A stretch of 64,000 nucleotides of DNA from Drosophila persimilis. Its lineage: Eukaryota > Arthropoda > Insecta > Diptera > Drosophilidae. Positions 1 to 11,350 of this stretch are shown here, piece by piece (within the stretch, counting starts at the first letter, position 1; each line of letters opens with the position of its first letter). Under the pieces are notes generated by a model. That model did no database searches. It saw only the letters and a program-made list of their open reading frames with translations, and was not told where the DNA came from. The position numbers were made by a program, and so were the translations under genes. The stretch covers positions 12,980,501 through 13,044,500 of the forward strand of contig NW_020825294.1 in the NCBI RefSeq assembly GCF_003286085.1. Direction: 5' to 3'.

Positions 1-1400
1 TCGGATTCGTCACAAAACAATCAAAAAATGAACAAAGGCAAATGAAATACGCTTCCTGCAGCCTGCAGCAACAGCTGTTCGAGTGCATTGGCCCCGCCGA
101 TCAAGAGTATATATGCATGCACGTATATGTATATGTATGTACATATGTATGTCCAAGCAGAAAATTATTTGCATGAATGTTCCAGCTGTAGTCACGATGC
201 AAGGGATTCAAGAGAATTGAAATATTTTGCACAGATTGCCGAAAAGCAACGTTAAAAACGATCATTTAAAAACGGGAACACCACCGCAACGAAATTGTTC
301 GACTGCAATTCTCGGCTCAGTGATAATCATATTAGCCAACACAGCGGGTAGGTGGTAATGAACTGGCGACAAATCAAGCGGTTATATCCCTCCAACGAAG
401 TACAGTTCAACTAAATGTACCATATAATACACGGACATGTGCGCAGCATTGACCCACATTGGTATACATTTTCGAGTGAAAAGCAAAGTAAAAATAAAGC
501 GCGATAGCAACGCATACAGCACAAACAACACTGCCTCACCGATGGAGTCCCCACTAACACTTGGGAGGGCGTATCGTACCCCATCCCCGTATCGGGCAAC
601 ACGAGTGAGGATGGGAAAAGGTTAGGGCTACTGTTACTTCCTTTTAATGGAAAGGAACCCGGCTTGCAAAAGGAAATCGGACAAAGGCGAAACAGCAACG
701 GCGAAAACGCGTTGTCCCACGATTGCCTGTTGTTATTGTGGTTCAACGCCCTTGAGGCTGAGGCGACTCACTGGCCGACAAACAAGAGAACATGCACGAT
801 GGGAAGGTGGGCGGAGAAAGGGTGGCTGGGATGTTGCTGGGGCAAGGTAATGGTTTTCCGTTTCTGTTGTTGTTGTTGCCGAGACTTTTGCTGTGTACGA
901 GTATGCGTCAGCTGTTCCAAGGTATTAATTTAATTGATACCTACATACATATGTGCATACATACATACATATATACCTTGAGATATTCTTTTTAGTGTGC
1001 CTGTCGACATAAGGTGTCTCATTGCCCACTCACCTTAAAAGTAACTGTTTAGTTAATGTAAATTCGTCTTGGAGAGGGCTGTCAACACCCGCACATACAC
1101 ACATGTGCATACAAACATAAACTGACGAGACGCACGTTTTTCTCTTTTATTTTGAATTGGGTTTGTTGGTTTGGTGTTATAGGTGTCGGCTGTTACATGA
1201 CAATAGTCATTCGTTTTGGTTATAGTGGCAATATGTTTTCGCGTTTTTGAGTAGAAACGTATATTTACAAAAATATTACACTATGTACACAATTCTATAC
1301 TTATATTTGTTCAAAATATATACAAAAACAAAACGCGAAAAACGAAAGACCCGTCCGTCGATTTCACGCGCACGCCATCAGTGACCGCGGATTTATCGTT
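1..1400. other. No supported gene; AT-rich DNA with simple repeats
   Basis: I see no reading frame here with convincing codon structure or splice sites. Several overlapping ORFs of 60-110 codons around 411-995 run on both strands through the same bases and match no family I recognise. Short ACAT/GTAT runs occur near 120-150 and 940-975. The stretch could be the 5' untranslated region or an intron of a neighbouring transcript, but nothing in it decides this. Confidence 0.4.
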
Positions 1401-1635
1401 AAAATATACCGTCCGACTGTCAGAAATATACCAAAATATACCGTCTCATAAAAAAAATACCGTAAATATACTAACGAATTCAAGTTCCATTATACATATT
1501 GCTCGTTTTTGATATTCCGTCGAATATTACTAGCTAGGTAGAACATTTTGCTATGCTGACATAGTTTTATACGATTGATGAATCAAGTTTCTACTTAATT
1601 GTCTTGCATTGGATTTTGTCGTCCGTCGATTGTTC
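1401..1635 (+). repeat. R1 interspersed repeat, copy A
   Basis: One of four copies of a dispersed repeat, all in the same orientation in this window (others at 1943-2300, 29106-29665 and 40979-41275). It starts with an array of AAATATACC/ATATACCGT units, which read on the minus strand resemble core promoter Motif 6 (GGTATWTTT). It continues with a conserved tail containing 'tttttgatattccgtcgaa', 'attactagctag' and 'ttttatacgattgatgaatca'. I do not recognise the family. Confidence 0.7.
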
Positions 1636-1903
1636 AGATTTTAGTAGCAAGAGGTTAAATTGACCGCGATAAAATTTGCATAGTGTATTCGCAGTTTAAG
1701 CGAATTCGGTATATTTCTCACGGGCTCAGCTGATCTGTTCAAGCTTATAACATTATCTCATCTCTTCTTGGAAAAGTCAATCCAAATTTTTCGAATTTTT
1801 TTACGGTGATGGAAACATATAATTAATCGAATTTTGTACAAAATAAATAGTATAAAGTATATATAGTATGCACATTTTACCACGGCCATTTAATTAGTCC
1901 GCT

Positions 1904-1914
1904 TAGTGTGACCA
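1904..1914 (-). promoter_or_regulatory. Core promoter Motif 1 (YGGTCACACTR) match
   Basis: The plus strand reads TAGTGTGACCA, the exact reverse complement of a YGGTCACACTR site, the M1BP-bound motif of Drosophila housekeeping promoters. The Motif 6-like AAATATACC units of R1 copy B follow about 40 bp to the right. Read on the minus strand this gives Motif 6 then Motif 1, the same order as upstream of IntS3. A leftward transcript starting near 1,900 would be expected, but I see no coding exon for it. Confidence 0.45.
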
Positions 1915-1942
1915 AATTTCACGCCATAGAGTTGCCAACGTT

Positions 1943-2300
1943 GTCCGACCCTCAGAAATATACCGTCTCATTTAAGAAATATACCGTTATTACATTGACG
2001 AATTCAAGTTGAATTATACATATTCTTCGTTTTTGATATTCCTTGAAATGTTACTACTAGCTAGATAGAACCCTCAACCCTGCCCACATAATTTTATCCG
2101 ATTAATCAATCCATTTTCTACTTGACTGGCTTGTTCTGAATACTTGCTCTTTTTGGGTTTTTGTGTAAAACAAGGTTTAAACGAAAAAGGTCAAACAAAA
2201 CAAGTGACAAAGTAAGTGAGTATGGAATGTCACGTTATTTCTTACTTGCAGCTTGTCAACCGGAGGAAGGCCCATTTTATACCCTATTTAGTTAATTTAT
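1943..2300 (+). repeat. R1 interspersed repeat, copy B
   Basis: This is the longest continuous copy. It runs from 'ccctcagaaatataccgtctca' units through 'cgtttttgatattcc', 'actactagctagatagaacc', 'ataattttatccgatt' and 'aaaacaaggtttaaac' to 'ttttataccctattta'. The tail from about 2150 ('gtgtaaaacaaggttt...') is shared with copies C and D. It starts 300 bp downstream of copy A in direct orientation. Confidence 0.7.
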
Positions 2301-3342
2301 TATGAAGATGCTGTTTAAGAACGTAATTACTAAAGACCTTTTCTCAGATTGATATCTTTTAGACATATTCATGCTTATGATTTGTGTCTTGTATATATCT
2401 CGATCGCGATACCTATTTTTGGTCTCTGTAAGAAGACAACAAGCTGAAAATATTGTTGAAATTGCTTTAAACAGAGACTAACTAGTTTCTGCAATAAAAT
2501 AAAATAAATTAAATTAAAAAAACAATAACAGCTGTTATTTGTTTGATTTGTATTACAAAATATAAAATATTACAATAAAATAATTACACAGGTTTTTCCT
2601 TATTTGGTTGATTATAAATTATACAAATTTTTGTAAACGCAATCGGTTCTCGACTTCTTTGTTTATTATAACTAAAATAATGATGTATCTAAATATACGT
2701 TATAAGAAAAAAAATATATATCTAAAAAAAATACATGCATAAATATAAATGGAATGGCTTTACATATGTATATGTATGTACATATGTATTTCAAATAAAT
2801 GGTCAATAGCGCGCTTTCCGACGGGAATATGCAAGACAAAAATGTAGATGCATGTCGCACCATGAATACTCTCATGGACAATACCCATAAATTTTCTAAT
2901 TAAATTATAAACATCCTTTGTACATATGTATGTACATAAATATATCCGGCTATTACATTGCATAAGCATATTCAAAAGCAAGCTTCTTTAAAAAGTTGAA
3001 ATACCTTAAAATACTCTAAATCAAAGCAACGAACCAGAAAAAAATTCGAATTGTGTGCATGTCTTTCTTACAAGATTTCGAGATTTGGCCATCATACTCG
3101 CATACATATGTACATACATACATACTTTCCATACAGGTGCGCGCCCTTTAAGCGTACTAACACTATATGGCTAGTGCACCAGGTCAAGTCAAGTTTTGTG
3201 AAACCATACAATGTGACTATACAATAGTATAGTCTTTGGTGAAACAGAACTGAACTGATACCGATTCGGCGATTTTGATTTATTGGTGTAGCTTGTAGAA
3301 AAAGATAAGCTCCCCTTGGCGCCGGCGAGGGGAAATAATTCT
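2301..3342. other. No gene seen; AT-rich with CATA/TATG runs
   Basis: The stretch is AT-rich and has no supported coding region. Palindromic 'acatatgtatgtaca' type repeats occur near 2760-2790, 2920-2935 and 3100-3125. These are common in this genome and recur near 25,920, 27,490 and 28,270. The minus-strand ORFs of 70-84 codons across this interval consist mostly of translated simple repeat and are not credible. Confidence 0.4.
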
Positions 3343-3851
3343 TCATACTTCATTAATAAGTAAATAAGAAAATAATATGTAATAAATGGAACGGCAGGAA
3401 TGGGAAGTATCGGCGTTCTGTGGGAATAATAGCTCCAGGGCAGCTGCTTGTTTAAGGACCTGCAATTGTCTCTGGTCTTCTGGCTGGACAACAGACAGCA
3501 GCTTCCCACCGGGCCGGACAGGACTGGAACTTCGACTGGCAGAGGCGGCCGATAGGTCGATGGGACCCGAGTTGGCACTGTTTAGCGAGTGAGCTAGCGT
3601 TTCCGATACCGATGAGGAGGCCGATTGCAGCGAAGTGGGCAGTCCGAGACATCCACCGGCCGGCGACAGATGAGGATTTTGATTGTTGCTTTTGCTGTTC
3701 CCGAGCATGTTCTTTCCCGGACCACCTCCTCCTCCTACGCTGTTGTTGTTGTTGCCAGGAGACATGCTACCGGGCGGAGGTTGTTGTTGAATATGATGTT
3801 GTGTAAGTACGAGGTGCGCTGCTGCAGTGTGGAAGGGGGGCAAACGTTCTC
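3343..3851 (-). CDS. Exon of unidentified low-complexity regulator, partial, with PIDLS motif
   Basis: A minus-strand open frame begins after a good 3' splice site (cattgcag at about 3852) and is rich in Gln, Pro, Asn, Gly and Ser: HHIQQQPPPG, SPGNNNNS, GGGGGPG, then SLNSANSGPIDLS. The composition is typical of Drosophila transcriptional regulators. The segment encoding PIDLS (3550-3564) fits the CtBP-binding consensus PxDLS. A following stretch (QPEDQRQLQVLKQAAALELL) looks helical. The true left end is unclear: the frame stays open to a stop near 3343, but its last 20-25 residues look intronic. I found no other exon of this gene nearby, so it is partial or has distant exons. I do not recognise the gene. 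The opposite-strand ORFs are shadows. Confidence 0.55.
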
Positions 3852-4086
3852 CTGCAATGGATGTTAAATAGAATGGTCCACTCCATCATTTTTCTCGCAA
3901 TCTTCCGTTATGTTTCAATACATGCGTAATACGTAAAGCTTACTTGAATTGTATGTGTGCGTCAGAAACAACGGACAAGATCGGACAGGACGCGAATTAA
4001 AAGCTGAAAAATCAGTGTGTGTGTTGATTTACATTTGTGTTGCAACTATTGTTGTTTTACTCAAATAATAAATAGTTACTCAAATA

Positions 4087-4398
4087 ATGGATCAATTTTT
4101 GTTGCCGTTTGTCCGGACGCTGTCCGAGGAGCAGCTGGTGAACGCGTTAAATCACGTAACGCGGGAGAGTCGCTCCGCACAATTGAATTCCAGCGAAATA
4201 CACATTCTGCATAACCTGCAAATGTCCGAGAGTGATCCGTTCGTCGTAATTCTGGATGAATTACATCTACATTGGGATTGGCACAAAAAATGGAAGGTGC
4301 TGGTTATCGCGGCCTTCAATATGGATGCGACCCATTGCCATTACCTCCATCAACGAAAGTTTGTCCCTGGTGATGGACGCCACAAAAGAAAATTTTGA
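4087..4398 (+). CDS. Small unidentified ORF, 103 aa
   Basis: This ORF starts MDQFLLPFVRTLSEEQL, has a hydrophilic helical first half and a Trp-rich centre (HLHWDWHKKWKV), and is followed 40 bp after the stop by an AATAAA-type signal (aataaagcc at about 4441). The amino-terminal 75 residues have convincing codon texture. The last 30 residues look less natural, and a different frame over 4320-4430 also reads well (ending ATKENFEFKTF), so a frameshift or an unrecognised splice near 4300 is possible. I recognise no family. It could be a young gene or a decayed fragment of a larger one. Confidence 0.35.
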   Translation: MDQFLLPFVRTLSEEQLVNALNHVTRESRSAQLNSSEIHILHNLQMSESDPFVVILDELHLHWDWHKKWKVLVIAAFNMDATHCHYLHQRKFVPGDGRHKRKF

Positions 4399-4754
4399 AT
4401 TTAAAACATTTCAAAAATCATTTTATTTTGCGTAATATTTAAATAAAGCCACTCATAATAACCAAAAAAAATATTTAGATTCATTATTGTCACTGTGCTG
4501 TTCAGGATACACCATTTTTGCAAAAGTTGACTTCTTATATTTTTTAATTTTGAACAGCTTCTTTGTATTCTTGGTGCTATTTTTCAGCTGACTTGTCAGT
4601 TTTAATTGTCTGGCCTTAACGACAAATATTTTGGTTTCCCGTCGCTATTTACATTTACTTTAAGATTTGAAAAAGATTTAAATATATAACTACGAAGGTC
4701 GAGCAAACGGCATTAAGTGCAGCACAACATTTTTACTCTTTTCTAAAGCTGTAT

Positions 4755-4866
4755 AATTTGAACGTTGATATGCAATTACTGCATCTTTCAAGTGGCGATG
4801 CAATTAGGTGCAGTATGATCAAGTAGACCCTGTGACACCTGCAGAGGGCTGTTACTCGCGGATCTA
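4755..4866 (+). repeat. R2 dispersed repeat, copy 1
   Basis: A segment of about 110 bp ('aacgttgatatgcaattact ... gggctgttactcgcggatct') is clearly related to 45384-45485 ('gacgttgacatgcaatgact ... aaggctgttacgcgcggatcc'), with small indels. Both copies lie just left of sequence without genes. The family is unknown to me. Confidence 0.6.
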
Positions 4867-5870
4867 AAAATAATTACTATTCGAAAGTACCTACCTCAGA
4901 AAATACAGAAAACATTTTTCACTTCAAAATCTGCGTAGCGTAGCTGAAAGTTTTTAAATAAAAGATAAATTACAAAAAAAAAAACAAAACTTAAATCTGT
5001 TGGAAGAATTCTAAAAAAAAAGTTTTAGAAATTCCGCATTTCACAAAAGAAGTTTCTTATGCTAGATTGGTCAATTCACCCACTGTTTAAATTTAAATTC
5101 GAAGCAAAATTGTTCGAAAAACTCGGTAATTAAAAAATTTTGTGTCTTTATTCGTATGTGTCAGATAGTAATTTATTTCATCGCATTCGTTTTATCATAA
5201 TTTTTACGTAGTTGCTTTTTTACTGACATTTCTATTCTGTTGAAATATTTTTTGGTTTTGGGTTTAGATATAAATACGACGTCACGTTTTCGTAATTGAT
5301 ATTTCTCCTATGCAATTTTGTTGTATTCCTATAAAGACTTAATTTAATTTAAGATGTACATTACATCCTAAGACCATTGTTAAATATTTGTTGGTGGAAT
5401 ATGTTCTCAAATATGTTCCCATATTCTTTTGCAAGCTCCCGTTTTCAAAATGGAAACATTTTCCTTGCAAAAAATTAAAAGCAAACAGCTTTTCGTACAA
5501 CAAAACGAATCTTAATCGCAAAATGAAAAAATAGATGACTAATTGACGCATTAACATAAGTTTGACACCATTACCAGGCAATTTAAGCTACCTTCTTTAT
5601 AACTAATTTTCTTCACATTTTGGTCGGAAATAATTGGTGAGGGCAGCAATAATTTTCGAATTTGTGCTGACAGCTGGCGCACCCCGAGTCGGTTATTGAT
5701 ACATAGAATGTAGTTACACATAATAGACGATTTTATCAGCGCAATACCCTACACAATACACTGTGCGCCCAACAGCATTAAATTGTGCGTTTAGCAGTAC
5801 ATGTGGCAGTACGTTGGGGCTGAAAACGCAAAAGTAAGTGAAAACCGGAACCTGCCGGATTTTTTACTTG
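4867..5870. other. No gene seen
   Basis: AT-rich sequence with many homopolymers and no supported coding frame, RNA gene or full repeat. The 80-codon minus-strand ORF at 5339-5581 has no homology I recognise. A short segment around 5620-5710 ('ggtcggaaataattggtgagggcagcaata') is loosely similar to 34565-34600, which suggests further old repeat material. Confidence 0.35.
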
Positions 5871-6977
5871 TTTATACCCGATACTCAAAATGAGTATTGG
5901 GGTATATTAGATTTGTGGTAAAAGTGGATGTGTGTAACGTCCAGAAGGAATCGTTTCCGACCCCATAATGTATATATATTCTTGATCAGCATCAATAGCC
6001 GAGTCGATTGAGCCCTGTCTGTCTGTCCGTCTGTCCGTCCGTCCGTCTGTCCGTCCCCTTCAGCGCCTAGTGCTCAAAGACTATAAGAGCAACGATGTTT
6101 TGGATCCAGACTTCTGTGATATGTCACTGCTACAAAAATATTTCAAAACTTCGAACCGCCCACTTCCGCCCCCACAAAGGACGAAAATCTGTGGCATCCA
6201 CATTTTTAAAGATACGATAAAACCGATAGAACCTACGCAGAATCGTAGAGGATGACCATATCTTCTAGTGTAAAATCTCAACCAGATCGTATAATTATTG
6301 TAGCCAGAATCAAGAAAACAATTTCATTCTTTCTCACTCTGTCTCTCTCTAACACACAGGTTTCATGGTCGGTTTTGCCAATTGCAAAATATGAGTTCTA
6401 GGATCTCAGAACCTATAAGAGCCAGAGCAACCAAATTTGGTATCCACACTCCTGTGATATCGGACCTTGACCGATTCGTGTCAAAATTTCGCCACACCCC
6501 CTTCCGCCCCCGCAAAGGACGAAAATCTGGGGCATCCACAAATCTCAGAGACTATTAAGGCTAGAGTAACCAAATTTGGTATCCGAACTCCTGTTAGATC
6601 TCACTATAAAACGTATATCTCAGAATTTTGCCCCACCCCCTTCCGCCACCACAAAGAACGAAAACCTGTTGCATCCACAATATTGCAAATTCGGAGAAAA
6701 CTAAAAACGCAGAATCATAGATAATGACCATATCTATCAGATTGCTGAACCTGGATCAGATCAGATAATTTTTATGGCCAAAAGGAACAAATCAATTTGC
6801 ACTGGCTACGCAGCGCCCGACGTCACGCTCAGACTGATTTTCTGTCTCTCTCGCACGTACTCTTTGTCGTGTCGTTTAATATTAGCGGCGTCTGCCGGAG
6901 GAGAGCCATACTGACTTAGTATCGGGTATAACTGTACAGTTGCGGTCTCCGCAGCAACTCACAACGTTCCCCCTCGT
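5871..6977 (+). mobile_element. DINE-1-like Helentron-class nonautonomous element, full length
   Basis: It begins 'tatacccgatactcaaaatgag' and passes through the conserved blocks 'gtaacgtccagaaggaatcg', 'cttgatcagcatcaatagcc', the (GTCTGTCC)n tract and the repeated 'cgccacaccccc/ccgcaaaggacgaaaatctg' modules. It ends 'agtatcgggtata' followed by a GC-rich hairpin-like tail 'gcagcaactcacaacgttccccctcg'. The ends match those of the copy at 58204-59300, whose borders are fixed by comparison with an empty site. DINE-1/INE-1 elements are Helitron-like and nonautonomous; no transposase is present. The ORFs within it are incidental. Confidence 0.8.
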
Positions 6978-7261
6978 TTTTTGCTCCGTTGACTCTTAAC
7001 AGGAACTCTTCGTAGGTTAGTGTTGAAAATGGTTGGGGAAGACCAAAAAACCCAGCCGGACTATATTAATTCAATTTTATCAAATTTAAAATTATGCATT
7101 ATACAGCTATATTTCATCATTTTAACAGCTGAACTCGGCTCAACAAATCAGGGTCCCGGCAATGATTTCGTCAAAATATCTGCCAGTTGTTCATCTGTGA
7201 AAAAATACTTAATACAAATTAGTTTTTGTATAATTTGTACCCCAAGAAAATGAGACCTAAT

Positions 7262-8290
7262 GCTAATATGGTTTTTTTTTGCGGCCTTGTAAGCTTATAG
7301 ACTTTAACCACATAGCTTCTTTCGTAGCTTCAAACAGTGCCATATACTCGGCCTCAGTAGATGAAGCAGCAACTGAATTTTGCTTTCTTGAATTCCACAA
7401 AATTAGGCATGAATCTAACATTTTAAATGGATAACCCTTCTGTGATTTTCGTTTCCATTAGTATACAGTAAACAAATTTGTATGATTTAAACTTTTAACC
7501 AAAATCAACCTAAGATTAAAATATTTTAAAACTCTTTTTAGGCACTGCCATGCTTCTTTATTATTTTAAATGGTGTATCTACTTAAAGTACCAACAGCTC
7601 TACTCAAGACACATATTTCATCTAAATTTAATGCCACATAATTGAGTTTACTTGGAATTGTAGTACTAACCTTAAAGCATTAATTATGTAAGCAGATTAA
7701 TTTTCCTAATTTTCCATCAAATCTGTCTATTTATATTTTTTTTTAATAAAATGTCTGCTTTCACCCAATCTATAGAATTTAACTGTAAAACTCGGAATTC
7801 AGAGGTTTGGTCAAACGACTGCACCTCAACCATTTATCAATAGATTTTTACTAACGATATCTTAAACGACACCCAATTTCAGAATAATACCAAAGGCCAA
7901 AATAATTTTATATAAATTAATTTCGCCTTTTTGAGTTTTCAAAGTCAAAATTTCGTTTAAAAACACCAAATCTATCAGAAATCAGAATCTATCAGTCGTT
8001 TTGGTTCACAGCGGAAATGTCGTATTAAGTATAATGTAAGTTTAATCAACTAAATATTGTGTGAAACTACGTGCCGCAAGTCGAGATTTATACATTGTAG
8101 GATTACCCAATTCGTCATTCTTTGTTGTAAACACGCATCTAGAATCAACCAGGGTCCAAGTTCCATTTTATAATATGAGGATCTAACTATCACTTAATTG
8201 CTTGATCCCATTTAAAATTTGTATTTCTTCCTTTTTCGAAATTTAGTTTTTATTTCAAAACTATTCGTTTTGAAATACGTCTTCCCCATA
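7262..8290 (-). pseudogene. Decayed Ty1/copia pol fragment (RT to RNase H)
   Basis: Minus-strand translation shows two copia hallmarks. At about 7285-7400 the RNase H block reads SVAASSTEAEYMALFEAT followed by KEAMWL. At about 8065-8170 the start of the copia-type reverse transcriptase reads LVDSRCVFTTKNDELGNP and then YKSRLAARSF, close in pattern to the equivalent block of Drosophila copia. The intervening 650 bp is riddled with stops and deletions. There are no LTRs, primer site or integrase, so this is an old fragment. Coordinates are approximate. Confidence 0.75.
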
Positions 8291-9180
8291 CTCTCATCCT
8301 GGGCAATTCTCTTAAATTTTTGCACCAGAAGATATGAGGTCTGATAATAAGTCATCAAATATTTATAAATTCTTCTTGAGCGATGAATCGGATTTCAATT
8401 TGAAAGCTAAATGACCGCTGAAACGCCAAGCTTTAGCGCTCATACATTTTTAAAGATATCTTACGCGAATCTTCCGAAAAACGTGATTCCATCTGGCTGT
8501 TATATAATGTTATCTTTGAGTACTTAGTTACTACTACTGTTTTTCTTTTGCGCTTATTGCTCACTTTGAGTACCAACCGGTTCCGATATGGTGGAGCTAA
8601 CAAACGAAATCCAAAACAAGTTGCGAGTGATTTTAGCCTTAGTTAAGGAACAAAAATACTTATGCTCATGTCGGAACGATACTGGAAGTTTAAGATTGTA
8701 GATTTGTAGATTGGCCTTGAATAACAAATGCATCAATGGATATCCAAATATTTCTGTTGTTACCTGTAATGAATACATCAATTAATTAGCATAACAAGTT
8801 TATAATATATCAATTGGATCAGATATACATGTACATATGTATGTATTTATATGTATGCAATATTAAAGACGGAATGACATGGTCATATGGGTTTTATCGA
8901 ATCTGACGTAGATTGAAGAAACGAATTTAATTACAGCTTGGTGAAAAATGTTCCCTTTAGATGTAAATAATTATAATGCAGTCTGCAAGGGACTTTAGGA
9001 GTCAAATCTCGTGTGAATGAATAAATGAGCATTTCAAAAAGTGTCGACTGGTTATGGAGCTGGGGAAGAGTGCTAAATTATTCCAGTCGAGGTATTCAAC
9101 CTTTGCGGATCATGACCGCTGACACAGAACAATCACCCTGGTTGGGAGGAAGACCAAGAGTTGTAACCCACCGCGAGGAG
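8291..9180. other. No supported gene
   Basis: AT-rich sequence. The left part may still be copia debris. The 75-codon minus-strand ORF at 8554-8781 has no recognisable homology. A TATG/CATA run lies near 8825-8860. Confidence 0.35.
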
Positions 9181-9187
9181 TACAAAA

Positions 9188-9194
9188 TATAAAG
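9188..9194 (+). promoter_or_regulatory. TATA box of the secreted-protein locus
   Basis: TATAAAG lies 47 bp upstream of the ATG at 9241, and a 'tctgtgctcatactcatccga' stretch in between could hold the transcription start. A TATA-type promoter fits a regulated, tissue-specific gene, in contrast to the DRE/Motif 1 promoters of the housekeeping genes in this window. Confidence 0.4.
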
Positions 9195-9240
9195 CTTTTT
9201 CCAGAGGTCTGTGCTCATACTCATCCGAACCAGTTGAACA

Positions 9241-10038
9241 ATGGAGCTGCGTTTATTTGTGCTGATTGTTCTGACGGGATTATTTCAGGGACAATTTCAA
9301 AGTAACGGACAAGTCGTGCCGGGACTTCGTGTAGGACTCGTGCCAGTGCTAGAAAATGGCCAGATTCGAGCAGTGCAATATCTGGAGATAGCAAGTACTG
9401 TCACGCCAGAGTCGGTGAAGGAACAATTCAGCAGAAGACATATGACTCTGGCAAAACCATTAAAGATTGGTGCTAGTGCCCAAACCAATTTGCCCTGAAA
9501 ATTAATCAGAATATGCTAAAAAGGACTTTACCAGTTAAATTTATTGTTAACTGAAATTGATTAAAATATGAATCTTTTTTCTGAAAAAGATTTTGAAAAA
9601 GTTGATTGTTTCATTCAAAGCCATGCAGAAACATTTTCTTACTGTTAAATCTTCTTAGGATCTTGGGGATTTGAAGATATTTTAGGCCCGCGACGTAAAA
9701 TTCACCTTTCAGATCCACGGTTCATATGGAAGCCAAATGATGGAGAGATCGAACTAGAACTAATTGAGCTTTCCCTGAAGGGATATTGCTGCTGAGGGGC
9801 TGCAATTGATACCCGACGCTGATAAACTGCTGCATATCAGGTGGGATAGGCACGGACGGCTTAAGGTGAAACAGGACGAATTGCTTCGAATTTCATTTAA
9901 ATTAAAAAATAAATCTCGTTTGAGTGTTCCCACTTTAGAAGAGCTGCGTGTCATGTAAGTATAGAAGTTGTGACCCGTGGACCCCGACAGTATGACGACG
10001 AAATGGACGACTACGATGATGACGATGATATAAACTAG
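9241..10038 (+). pseudogene. Secreted protein of unknown family, apparently frameshifted
   Basis: The first frame begins MELRLFVLIVLTGLFQG, a clear signal peptide with predicted cleavage soon after, followed by a soluble segment (VVPGLRVGLVPVLENGQIRA). After a likely intron (3' site 'aaatcttcttag' ending at 9659) coding-quality sequence resumes with DPRFIWKPNDGEIELELIEL. Near 9777 the frame must change by one base (run of G in 'tgaagggatatt') to continue as EGLQLIPDADKLLHIRWDRH and on to LEELRV. A second shift near 9955 leads into an acidic tail (DDEMDDYDDDDDIN) ending at a TAG at 10036-10038. The apparent 85-codon ORF ending at 9498 probably reads into the intron. I do not recognise the family. 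It is either a pseudogene or a gene with two sequence errors. Confidence 0.45.
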
Positions 10039-11350
10039 ATTAACACTAAATTCGTCGCGAGATCCGATTTTTAGTATAGTAAGGATTATATTATGGCCAT
10101 AGAAACTACAGTTGATGTGAAAATGGATTGAATCGCCCAGATCGGGTGAGAAAACTAAATATGTGGGACTGGGGGACTTCAGATAGGGACGATATCCCGA
10201 TCCTTTTTAGTTTGATTAAATAACATTTAAATTTCGGACATTTGAGCCGTGAGATCTTTACGCCTGTGTGCCTATAAAAATAATGGAGGCAATTAGTTAT
10301 TCAAATGATCTTGATCAGAACCTCTCGCTATACCGCAGATGGTGGGTGCGTACAGCAATGCAGTAGGTACATATACATACCTATAAATTCAGCTACTTTT
10401 ATCTTTTGCAGGGGAACTTTGCCAATACCGGATATACTCTGATGATTGACCATCGATGATTCCGATCGAGAGCTGTGCTAGGCGCAGTCAATTCTAGACA
10501 TCCCCGAGAACTTTGTACATATTTTATACATTAATTAAATAGTACTTACAAAATCTCATCCGCCTTGCCATTGAACCGTTGGATTCAAATTACAAATTAT
10601 TCACATTTTGTGTAATTTTTTTTTAGAGCTTTACGCAAAATTTTTTAGCTCCAACTGACGGAATTTCAATTGGAATGAAACCACAGGCTAGATTCCGAAA
10701 TGACGATGAATGATACGATGATTGGGTTAAAAGAAAGCACTATCGAGAAATTACGTGCTGCCAAATTGTGTGTACAATGCCTCACAGTTGGAAATTATAC
10801 ATTTTTGGAATTCGAAAAAAGCGTTAAGAAATTCTCATTCAAACTTAAATTAATAGATTCGGCTGCAGCCGAATCGAAGCACCATAGTTCCCAAAATTCG
10901 ATCTGCCACATTTTTCCATGAACTAGTTGAGTTGTAGTTCAAACTAAATTTTATTCTTAAAATCAGAGCCTTATATGTGATTTGACAATGAAGTAGAAGG
11001 TACAATTTGTATTTCTATAATTATCGTTAGACTACGCAAGGGATACATTTTACTGCGGATGTCTATTTGAGTGCATGCTTACATTATTGTTATTTTAGGA
11101 CTACGTTGGTTAAGTGTATTCTCAACTTGTGTTTTGCTGTAGTATTTTTTAATGGATTTCAGATCTCTGTTTACACCCGAACAGTCATAACTCGTCTACT
11201 TTATATGATTTCTTTAGAGATCAGTTGTTCGGATACATGAGTGAATTTGAACAATATGTTATGCTTAAATTAATTTATTATTTATGCACATAATCGCCAT
11301 TGCTGTTGATTAATTCCTTCCAATCGGTTAAGATTCAGCCGACTTTCACT
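10039..11350. other. No firm gene; one 73-codon ORF of uncertain status
   Basis: Mostly AT-rich. The plus-strand ORF 10700-10921 (MTMNDTMIGLKESTIEKLRA...) has a fairly natural composition including LCVQCLTVGNYTFLEFEKSV, but no splice context and no family that I recognise. It could be another fragment of a decayed gene like the one immediately upstream. Confidence 0.3.

Noticed and set aside
411..995. Overlapping ORFs of 62-111 codons on both strands as a gene
   Set aside because: Frames on both strands cover the same bases, compositions are low-quality, and no splice sites or family pattern support any of them.
6000..6056. (GTCTGTCC)n tracts as independent microsatellites or a CRISPR-like array
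   Set aside because: They occur at the same place in every DINE copy and are an internal module of that element. There are no regularly spaced unique spacers.
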